5,380 nt of DNA, from the NCBI GenBank assembly GCA_902489575.1, contig CABUAQ010000106.1:1-5380 (forward strand), in the 5' to 3' direction. Of the stretch, positions 1 through 5,380 are shown piece after piece. Under the pieces are notes generated by a model. That model was not told where the DNA came from. It made no database searches and saw only the letters and a program-made list of their open reading frames with translations. The position numbers were made by a program, and so were the translations under genes. The DNA comes from an uncultured bacterium (lineage in GTDB: Bacteria; Cyanobacteriota; Vampirovibrionia; Gastranaerophilales; Gastranaerophilaceae). The first letter of the stretch is position 1, and each line of letters opens with the position of its first letter.

Positions 1-1143
1 AAAGAAAATGAATTAATCAATTTGTTTTGCACATTAGCAGAAATTCCTTCACCATCCCTTAAAGAAGAAAAAGTTATTGAATGGATTATCAACTATTGCA
101 AAGAAAATAATTTAAAATGCGAAACAGACAATTACAATAATGTATATATAAAAGTTGATGCTACCGACAATACAAAAGATTGTGTGTTGCTATCATCCCA
201 TATGGACGTTATTGGAGATGATTCCCCTATAATTACAACACTAGACGGAGATTTGATAAAAGCAAACAACAGAACCCTTGGAGCAGATGATAAAGCGGGA
301 ATAGCCAACGCTCTATTCTTTGCAAAAGGATTAAACAAACGTTCTGACCTGAAACACGGCGGATTAGAAATTCTTTTCACAAGAGATGAAGAATCAGGAA
401 TGACAGGAATTAAAAATGCTGATTTTTCAAGATTACAGTCAAAATACGTTCTGGTACTTGACAGCGATGCTTTAGGTCAATGTCTTATATCAGGTGCAAG
501 CTACGTTCTTGTAGATTTGAAAATCAGCGCACCAAAAGGCGGACACTCCGGAAATGATATTGCTGATAAAACAAGAGAAAATGCGGCAAAACTCATTGCA
601 GATTTAATTTCAGATATGCCACAAGGAGTGTTTTATTCTGAAAATGGTCAGGTAATTACATCTTGCAACCTTGGTGGAATTATCGCAGGAAACCCTGAAG
701 TGACAAATGTAATTAATACAAATGCCCACGCAACCTATTCAATAAGAAGTTCCAGAAAAGACAAGGAAAATGAATTGATTGCGTTAATGCAGGAAAATGT
801 CGACGCATTTAATAAAGAATATGCAGCCATTGCAAAAGCAGAAATCACATTTACTGAAAAAATGCCTATGTTTGAAAAAAATGAAGATGAATATCTTCCG
901 ATTTTGTTTGAAACAGCAGCAAAAAAAATAGGGGTAGAACCTGAAATTTCATCATTCCACGCAGGTGCTGAAACTCACATTTATGCAAACAAACAAAACG
1001 CAAAAGGCGAAACGTTCTCCCCTTACCTGATAGGTTTAGCAACCGTTTGTAATATGCACTCGGCGAAAGAATATGTAGACTATAAAACAATGCTTAAAGG
1101 TCAAGAGCTTTTAACAGAACTCTTTGAAGCATATAATAAATAA
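1..1143 (+). CDS. M20-family zinc metallopeptidase, PepT/PepD-like di-/tripeptidase (5' end missing)
   Basis: The frame is open from base 1 to the TAA at 1141-1143, giving 380 residues. A TTG at 22 is not a convincing start, because the preceding in-frame residues KENELIN continue naturally into LFCTLAEIPSPS, the usual M20 N-terminal helix; the true start is probably a few codons outside the window. Counting from base 1, the di-zinc site is visible: His67 and Asp69 in SSHMDV, bridging Asp96 in LGADDKAG, the general base and ligand Glu130-Glu131 in FTRDEESG, Asp154 in LVLDSD, and His353 in NMHSAKE. The dimerisation/lid domain lies at about 160-285, and GGHSGNDI at 180-187 is typical of the PepD side of the family. 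No signal peptide is visible in what is present, so it is probably cytosolic and cleaves short peptides. GADDKAGIA and the length resemble PepT, while GGHSG and HAGAET (320-325) resemble PepD (Xaa-His dipeptidase, usually about 485 residues). The family is sure; the substrate is not. Confidence 0.9.
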   Translation, partial: KENELINLFCTLAEIPSPSLKEEKVIEWIINYCKENNLKCETDNYNNVYIKVDATDNTKDCVLLSSHMDVIGDDSPIITTLDGDLIKANNRTLGADDKAGIANALFFAKGLNKRSDLKHGGLEILFTRDEESGMTGIKNADFSRLQSKYVLVLDSDALGQCLISGASYVLVDLKISAPKGGHSGNDIADKTRENAAKLIADLISDMPQGVFYSENGQVITSCNLGGIIAGNPEVTNVINTNAHATYSIRSSRKDKENELIALMQENVDAFNKEYAAIAKAEITFTEKMPMFEKNEDEYLPILFETAAKKIGVEPEISSFHAGAETHIYANKQNAKGETFSPYLIGLATVCNMHSAKEYVDYKTMLKGQELLTELFEAYNK

Positions 1144-1160
1144 TGTTAAACTAATAAAAA

Positions 1161-1188
1161 AAAGCGGAGGAAAATTTTCCTCCGCTTT
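1161..1188. terminator. Perfect palindromic rho-independent terminator between convergent genes
   Basis: This is a perfect 28-base palindrome with arms AAAGCGGAGGAAAA and TTTTCCTCCGCTTT. It lies 17 bases after the peptidase stop and 17 bases after the transporter stop on the other strand. Read on the minus strand, the GC-rich stem GCGGAGG/CCTCCGC is followed by an unbroken run of nine U, a strong intrinsic terminator for the marR-transporter transcript. Read on the plus strand only three U follow before AACC, so it should end the peptidase transcript less efficiently. No protein-binding role needs to be invoked. Confidence 0.9.
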
Positions 1189-1205
1189 AACCATAAATTG
1201 GGAAT

Positions 1206-2771
1206 TTATAAGTTTTTGCGTTTCATCAATAACACCAATGGGGCAATCATTATACAAGCAAGCCCGAACAGTCTGAAGGTATCAATATATGCCCACAGTG
1301 TTGACTGTTGAATTAACTGGTTATAGAGTAATCCTTTTGCAGTATACATTGCTGAGCTTAAATCAGTTGTTCCGATAAATGCTTTGGTGTAATACTGTGC
1401 TCTTTCAATGTAAGCAGAATTTAATTCTGACAAATGTCCTACCATCATATTTTGATGGACTTGAGCAAATCTTGAAATACAAGTTGTCACAAGTGAAGTT
1501 CCGACCGCAGCACCAACATTTTTTAATAAGTTTTGAAGACCTGAAGCATTTGTCAACTGATCATTTCTAAGAGTTCTGCAAGAAAGTTCTATTAGCGGAA
1601 CCATCGCCATAATCATTCCCAATCCAAACAAGAAATTCGGGATAGCAATATTCATCAAAGAAATCTGTAAATTAATTTCACCAAATGCCAAACCCCCGAT
1701 ACCAAGAATTACAAGTCCGGCAAAAACCATCTTTCGCTCCCCGAGTTTGGTAATAAACAGAGCACTAAATATTGTAGCTGCAAGACAACCTGCGCCTCTG
1801 GGAACCATAGAAATTCCGCTTAGAAATGAAGTATATCCCATCATTCGTTGTAACATTGACGGTAAAATCGCACTGGAGGCCATCATAACACCCATAAGAA
1901 TTATCTGTATTGCAGTCCCTACAAAAAAGTTTTTATCTTTCATTATTGATAAGTCAACAAGCGGATTTTTTCCGCGTATCTGAGAAATAAAAAACAATAT
2001 ACCTGCAATACAAGATACAGCAGTCATCCAACAAATCCAGGTTGAACCAAACCAATCAGCATCATTACCTTTATCAAGAACAATTTGCAAACAAACAAGC
2101 CAAACTGCCAGCAAAGAAAATCCCACAGCATCAACTTTCACACCCTTTTGTCTTTTTGCATAAGGCGGTTCTTCCAGCAACTCTTTCGCAGCTGCAAGAA
2201 CAAAAAAACCTATAGGTATATTAATGTAATAGATATACGGCCACGACCAATTTTCAGTAATCCAACCGCCGACAGCAGGTCCAATAATCGGAGCAAACAC
2301 AACCCCTAATCCAAATAATGCCATAGCCTGCGGACGCTGTTCTTTAGGAAAACTTTCCATCATAATTGCCTGAGATAAAGGTAATATAGCTCCTCCGCCA
2401 AGTCCCTGCATAAATCTTGATAAAACCATCGCAATCAAAGAATTTGATACCCCGCATAAAAAAGATGCAATAGTAAAAACTATAATACTGAGTAAAAAGA
2501 AATTCTTACGCCCAAACAATTTACACAAAAAATCAACCGCAGGAATTATAATTCCACTGGCAATTAAGTAAAATGTAATAACCCATGTGGCTTCATTATG
2601 ACTGCAAGAAAATGAACCGGCCATGTAAGGCAAAGCTACATTTGAAATAGTTTCATCCAGGGCATACATAAAAACTGCTGCCATAAGGGGTATCGACAAT
2701 AACCACGGATTTTTAGACGGCTTCCATTCATCAGGATCCAATATTTCTTGTTTTTCAATTGCTTCACTCAT
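1206..2771 (-). CDS. DHA2-family (EmrB/QacA-type) drug:proton antiporter, 14 membrane helices
   Basis: This 521-residue inner-membrane protein matches the 14-helix DHA2 branch of the major facilitator superfamily in length and motifs. After a hydrophilic tail (1-22), helix 1 ends in LDETISNVALPYM (38-50), the DHA2 signature with an acidic residue in the membrane. Motif A is CKLFGRKN (83-90), and antiporter motif C is GLGVVFAPIIGPAVGGW (154-170). I estimate helices near 24-46, 60-80, 91-108, 113-135, 147-170, 178-196, 213-232, 241-262, 281-303, 315-340, 347-363, 372-396, 412-433 and 492-516. A long loop at about 434-490 precedes the last helix, as in EmrB. It would export hydrophobic toxic compounds or drugs in exchange for protons; the substrate cannot be read from the sequence. 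It starts 15 bases after the marR stop, so the two are very likely co-transcribed. No Shine-Dalgarno sequence is visible before the ATG. EmrB normally works with the adaptor EmrA (HlyD family), but none is present in the window. Confidence 0.93.
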   Translation of the reverse strand: MSEAIEKQEILDPDEWKPSKNPWLLSIPLMAAVFMYALDETISNVALPYMAGSFSCSHNEATWVITFYLIASGIIIPAVDFLCKLFGRKNFFLLSIIVFTIASFLCGVSNSLIAMVLSRFMQGLGGGAILPLSQAIMMESFPKEQRPQAMALFGLGVVFAPIIGPAVGGWITENWSWPYIYYINIPIGFFVLAAAKELLEEPPYAKRQKGVKVDAVGFSLLAVWLVCLQIVLDKGNDADWFGSTWICWMTAVSCIAGILFFISQIRGKNPLVDLSIMKDKNFFVGTAIQIILMGVMMASSAILPSMLQRMMGYTSFLSGISMVPRGAGCLAATIFSALFITKLGERKMVFAGLVILGIGGLAFGEINLQISLMNIAIPNFLFGLGMIMAMVPLIELSCRTLRNDQLTNASGLQNLLKNVGAAVGTSLVTTCISRFAQVHQNMMVGHLSELNSAYIERAQYYTKAFIGTTDLSSAMYTAKGLLYNQLIQQSTLWAYIDTFRLFGLACIMIAPLVLLMKRKNL

Positions 2772-2786
2772 TTTATATGCATAATT

Positions 2787-3281
2787 CTATTCAAATACTA
2801 TTTTGCTTATATTTTCAATTGCCACACGCAACTTTCTTAAATTTTCAGTAATTTTATATATTTCCTCTTCTGATATAACTTTTTCAAATTTCTCGACAGA
2901 AGGACGGAAATCTTCTACAATACTGGTATACAACTTATATCCTTTATCAGTAACATCCGAAACTTTAATGAGTTTACCGCCGCGCTCTACTACCCGGCGG
3001 GTGATAAAACCCTTTTCTTCCAAAGACATTAAAAATCGCCCGGTATGAGCTTTCCCCTTTAAAATAAGCCTTGATAAATCAGCTTGCGATAAATTAGGCC
3101 TTGCAATCAACGTATCTAAAACAGTAAATTCATCAATTGTAACTTCATTTGTTACCGATTCTAATAACAGTTTTGCATTTTCATGACAAACTCGTGCCGT
3201 TAACTCTATCTCATAAGGGAAACTATCAATATAAAACATTCCATTCATACCCGATAACTCTAATAGTTGCATATTCTTCAT
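2787..3281 (-). CDS. MarR-family winged-helix transcriptional regulator, likely local repressor of the efflux gene
   Basis: Taking the ATG at 3281 gives 164 residues, slightly longer than the usual 140-150. The winged helix-turn-helix spans about 48-120: VTIDEFTVLDTLI, then NLSQADLSRLI, then the recognition helix around GKAHTGRFLMSLEEKGF (76-92), then the wing ITRRVVERGGKLIKVSDVTDKG (93-114), with a basic RR and a GGK turn. Flanking helices at about 22-43 and 128-162 would form the dimer interface. Proteins of this family bind palindromic sites as dimers and usually release DNA on binding a small ligand. The gene sits directly before a DHA2 pump, the classic arrangement for self-regulated efflux. 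The start is uncertain: TTG at 3287 and ATGs at 3281, 3272, 3248 and 3239 are all in frame and none has a good ribosome site. If the promoter call here is right, TTG 3287 would lie at or before the transcript start, and ATG 3281 would be almost leaderless. ATG 3248 (153 residues, AGAG nine bases upstream) is a fair alternative. Confidence 0.88.
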   Translation of the reverse strand: MKNMQLLELSGMNGMFYIDSFPYEIELTARVCHENAKLLLESVTNEVTIDEFTVLDTLIARPNLSQADLSRLILKGKAHTGRFLMSLEEKGFITRRVVERGGKLIKVSDVTDKGYKLYTSIVEDFRPSVEKFEKVISEEEIYKITENLRKLRVAIENISKIVFE

Positions 3282-3282
3282 G

Positions 3283-3298
3283 TGCAATTATCTTTGCA
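3283..3298. promoter_or_regulatory. Candidate MarR operator, TGCAA-N6-TTGCA
   Basis: This perfect 5-base inverted repeat with a 6-base centre (16 bp overall) covers the predicted -10 box and start point of marR. Size, symmetry and the TTGCA/TGCAA half-sites suit a MarR-type dimer, and binding there would block RNA polymerase. Operator function is inferred from position and symmetry only. Confidence 0.45.
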
Positions 3299-3318
3299 TA
3301 GATTTATCTACTTGTCAA
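3290..3318 (-). promoter_or_regulatory. Sigma-70-type promoter of marR-efflux unit
   Basis: On the minus strand a perfect -35 box TTGACA (3318-3313) is followed after exactly 17 bases by AAAGAT (3295-3290). The latter is a weak -10 (three of six consensus bases) but carries the extended -10 TG dinucleotide one base upstream (TGC). A/T tracts (AAAAATATTTTTT) lie just upstream of the -35 box and could act as an UP-like element. Transcription would start near 3283, right at the beginning of marR. The perfect -35 box and spacing are seen directly; activity is inferred. A GATAAT three bases further on is a better hexamer but would give a 20-base spacer. Confidence 0.6.
3299..3310. promoter_or_regulatory. 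Inverted repeat TAGAT-TT-ATCTA in the promoter spacer
   Basis: This 12-bp inverted repeat lies between the -35 and -10 boxes of the marR promoter and directly abuts the TGCAA-N6-TTGCA element. It could be a second operator half of a composite site, or chance in AT-rich DNA. Confidence 0.3.
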
Positions 3319-3336
3319 GAAAAAATATTTTTCTTG
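3316..3336. repeat. Inverted repeat CAAGAAAAA / TTTTTCTTG overlapping the marR -35 box
   Basis: Two perfect 9-base arms separated by ATA overlap the first half of the -35 box by three bases and extend upstream. Possible roles are an upstream operator, an AT-rich UP-like element, or a weak hairpin at the end of the GH77 transcript. It has only two G-C pairs per stem and no U-run following on the minus strand, so a true intrinsic terminator is unlikely. Confidence 0.4.
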
Positions 3337-3383
3337 TTGAAAGAGCATCTAAACCGCTAAAACCAAACTTTATTCAGATAAAA

Positions 3384-5327
3384 TTATTCTTTCAAAATTT
3401 TTTCATATTTATCTAAATTCCTAATAATTTCTTCCGCGCGCTTATCTTTACGGCTTAGAACACTCTCATCACCGGTTTTGTGAGCTTCGTAGACTGCATT
3501 CATATCCGCTTTCGCCTGAACAGCCATTTTCAAAATTTCAGGCATATTTAAAGCTGTAGGGTTATCACTTGCAAGATTTGCATAATAAGAATTTTCGTAA
3601 TCATGATTTAATCGGAGCCTCCAATTTGTATCATTTTCTTCGCCACCCTTATTATAAGTTTTATCTATGCCAAAGAAATCAGCAAATGATATTTGAATTT
3701 TTTTACAAGTTAAAAACAACTCGGCAAATTTGGCTTTAACACGTAATTTATCGTCTTGTTCTATTTTCTTGCAAAACTCATCACGATATTGAGCACGTTT
3801 AGGATTTGAATTCAAAAATCCTGCAAGGTAAAAAATATTCCAGGCATCATGATTTTTCACCCAGTCTTTCTTAATCATTTTATAAGCAGGGTCAGAATCA
3901 TGAGACCCGACAAGGCCCCAATCCCCAGGATCCTGAGAGTTTTCGGCCCTCATATATTCAAGCTGAGTAATTCCGGGAAGATGATTAACTTCGTGATATA
4001 TATGGTTAAATACAGGAGTGTCAGTACATAAATCTTCCCAAACAGGAGTGTCTTTTTCTACACCATGAGCTTTTAGCGTAGGAATAATTATTTTATTTAA
4101 AACTTTTTTATAATTGCCATAAGGATCAATGTTAGGCATATTTGAAATATTATTTGCCCTGAATCTGCCAAGATCAATTCTGCCGTTAATAATTGAGACA
4201 GAATTTTTGTCATAAATATACGGATCAATTAGCCCCAGAGCATGATCTATTCTTATATTATCAAAATTTTCTAACGCATCATCAAGTTTTTTCTTCAAAT
4301 AGAGACCCGCAGGTCCAAGTTCATCTTCCGATTTGAACAACTTATTTGGATCTAATACAGGAACATCCCAAAGTTGAGGACCATATTGCCCTCCATTAGG
4401 ACAACCCATTCTATAATCTTTCAAAAATAAATCCTGATTCGCCCACTCATCAGATGGAGAAAACCCGACCAATAAATCATTAATATATTTAAAACCTAAT
4501 TCTTTCCTTAATTCAGCATTTTCTTTTATTTGTTTATCTAACAAAAATTGTCCAAACACAAATGCATCATAATCATCCCTCGAACGATGAATAACTTTTT
4601 TAAATCTGGAAAAAGCTTCAATATCATTATTTTTAAGACGTGCTACAAGATTTTTATCAAGTTCATCCCACCTTGTAAAATCAGAAGTTCCATACATTTT
4701 AGAAAGAATATCAAATAAAGCTTCTTTTAAAATTACATTGCCTTTTTCTTTTTTAAATGCCTCAAACTCCTCATTTAAATTCAAAGCCGCCGGATTCTCC
4801 TCTTTTAATTTTTCTTTAAAATTTTTGTTAGCAAATTTCATACAGTACCTGTAGTTAGCAAACGCATCCGGAAATTGTGAATAAGCATAATTTTGGTTAT
4901 TTGAAGATGATTTTTGGAAAACTGAATCTATAACTTTATCAGATAAAATATTAGCATATTTATCCTTTGTCAATTCTTCCAAATCTAAAAAAAGATAGTT
5001 TCTTGTAGAAACTGTAGATTTATACGGTGAAATATGCTGAGCATCACTGATGACACCAACAGGCCCGAGCTGATTTGAAGTAAAACCATGCAGAATTTCA
5101 AATGGTATAAGACTCGCAGCTTCTTTGCCATATGGAGAACCAACACCAATATCTTTTTGGGCTTCAGGATAACAGGTTCCATGAAGAATCATTGCAATCT
5201 CTTCTGTTCCGAGGTACTCAAGAGCCGGAGTTATTACGTTATTTTTATAATCTTTTTGTTCATCTGCTCGAAGCTTTCTTTCAAATGGTAAATTGCTATA
5301 AGCCGGTATAATCTTATTTACAAGCAT
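3384..5327 (-). CDS. malQ: GH77 4-alpha-glucanotransferase (amylomaltase / disproportionating enzyme), divergent
   Basis: This 647-residue protein carries the GH77 landmarks in order. ILHGTCYPE (47-55) and DIGVGSPYGKEA (59-70) stand for the family's LLHPTSLPG and GIGDLG regions. SPYKSTVSTRN (100-110) matches the SPYxxxSxxxxN loop. SPSDEWANQDLF (290-301) and GPQLWDVPVLDP (316-327) precede the active site. Asp361 in RIDH is the expected nucleophile, Glu431 in VWEDLCTDTP the acid/base, Asp477 in GSHDSDP the transition-state stabiliser; LPGITQLEY (450-458) and NWRLRL (568-573) also fit. Such enzymes transfer alpha-1,4-glucan segments between maltodextrins in the cytosol; no signal peptide is visible. 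It is longer than bacterial amylomaltases (about 500) and comparable in length to E. coli MalQ (about 690), but the extra length lies elsewhere. WQxLPLGP is not recognisable, WG is WD, and the nucleophile-to-acid/base gap is 70 residues instead of about 48. A ribosome site AAGG lies eight bases before the ATG. No other glycogen gene is in the window. Confidence 0.88.
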   Translation of the reverse strand: MLVNKIIPAYSNLPFERKLRADEQKDYKNNVITPALEYLGTEEIAMILHGTCYPEAQKDIGVGSPYGKEAASLIPFEILHGFTSNQLGPVGVISDAQHISPYKSTVSTRNYLFLDLEELTKDKYANILSDKVIDSVFQKSSSNNQNYAYSQFPDAFANYRYCMKFANKNFKEKLKEENPAALNLNEEFEAFKKEKGNVILKEALFDILSKMYGTSDFTRWDELDKNLVARLKNNDIEAFSRFKKVIHRSRDDYDAFVFGQFLLDKQIKENAELRKELGFKYINDLLVGFSPSDEWANQDLFLKDYRMGCPNGGQYGPQLWDVPVLDPNKLFKSEDELGPAGLYLKKKLDDALENFDNIRIDHALGLIDPYIYDKNSVSIINGRIDLGRFRANNISNMPNIDPYGNYKKVLNKIIIPTLKAHGVEKDTPVWEDLCTDTPVFNHIYHEVNHLPGITQLEYMRAENSQDPGDWGLVGSHDSDPAYKMIKKDWVKNHDAWNIFYLAGFLNSNPKRAQYRDEFCKKIEQDDKLRVKAKFAELFLTCKKIQISFADFFGIDKTYNKGGEENDTNWRLRLNHDYENSYYANLASDNPTALNMPEILKMAVQAKADMNAVYEAHKTGDESVLSRKDKRAEEIIRNLDKYEKILKE

Positions 5328-5366
5328 GTAAAATCCCTTTTTATGTCCTAATCCCTAAATAACAAT

Positions 5367-5372
5367 ATTATA
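5367..5372 (-). promoter_or_regulatory. Possible -10 box for the GH77 gene
   Basis: A perfect TATAAT reads on the minus strand 39 bases before the GH77 ATG, which would give a leader of about 33 bases. The matching -35 box would lie beyond the window edge, and the surrounding sequence is only A and T, so this is tentative. The 53 bases 5328-5380 hold nothing else apart from the AAGG ribosome site at about 5336-5339. Confidence 0.35.
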
Positions 5373-5380
5373 ATATTATT

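Noticed and set aside
22..24. TTG at 22 as the peptidase start
   Set aside because: The frame stays open to base 1, the preceding residues fit the M20 N-terminal helix, and no ribosome site precedes the TTG; the gene is cut by the window edge.
3185..3187. Single cysteine of the MarR protein (in ARVCHEN, first helix) as an OhrR-type peroxide sensor
   Set aside because: In OhrR the sensing Cys lies about 28 residues before the PQY position, here only about 20 before the equivalent Phe, and the surrounding OhrR sequence is not recognisable. A peroxide-sensing role is not supported, and the neighbour is a pump, not an Ohr peroxidase.
3347..3366. CTAAACC / CTAAAACC near-tandem repeat in the gap before marR
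   Set aside because: It has only two imperfect copies of 7-8 bases, with no further copies and no symmetry; it is probably chance.
5088..5291. Plus-strand open frame opposite the start of the GH77 gene, and similar short frames opposite the other genes
   Set aside because: These lie fully antisense to well-supported genes, and their products match no recognisable family. They are by-products of the codon use of the real genes.
5364..5377. Perfect 14-base palindrome AATATTATAATATT upstream of the GH77 gene as a possible operator
   Set aside because: It consists only of A and T and contains the candidate TATAAT; palindromes like this are common by chance in such sequence, and no regulator is linked to it.
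1..5380. A defence island, phage, transposon, CRISPR or biosynthetic cluster
   Set aside because: Coding is dense with four recognisable families (peptidase, MarR, DHA2 pump, GH77). No direct-repeat array, terminal inverted repeats, integrase, transposase or RNA gene is visible.

Overview
The window is an ordinary stretch of an AT-rich bacterial chromosome with four protein-coding genes and short gaps. The EmrB/QacA-type (DHA2) transporter, the weak or absent Shine-Dalgarno sequences and the style of the proteins fit a low-GC Gram-negative-like gut bacterium. Gastranaerophilales (Melainabacteria) is my best guess, from general protein resemblance only, with no phylogenetic marker to support it. 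I see no rRNA, tRNA, mobile element, CRISPR array or phage gene.

Layout, left to right. Bases 1-1143 (+ strand) hold the 3' part of an M20-family zinc peptidase with PepT/PepD-like motifs; its start lies outside the window. A perfect GC-rich palindrome at 1161-1188 separates it from the convergent genes and acts as a terminator, most strongly for the minus strand. The rest is on the minus strand. In transcription order it runs: GH77 4-alpha-glucanotransferase (5327-3384), a 102-base gap carrying a promoter and nested inverted repeats, a MarR-family regulator (3281-2787), and 15 bases further on a 14-helix DHA2 efflux transporter (2771-1206).

How the genes work together. marR and the transporter form a classic two-gene unit, in which a local MarR repressor would control a drug/proton antiporter and itself. 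The region in front of marR supports this: a perfect TTGACA -35 box, 17 bases to an extended -10, and three inverted repeats over the promoter, one of which (TGCAA-N6-TTGCA) covers the -10 and the predicted start point. The GH77 enzyme upstream, for alpha-glucan/maltodextrin metabolism, has no functional link to the efflux pair that I can see. It probably has its own promoter at the right edge, although no clear terminator separates it from marR. The M20 peptidase is unrelated and belongs to the transcript entering from the left.

I found no convincing new multi-gene system. The points most worth checking are the divergent GH77 enzyme with its altered motifs and spacing, the mixed PepT/PepD character of the peptidase, and the marR promoter/operator region.
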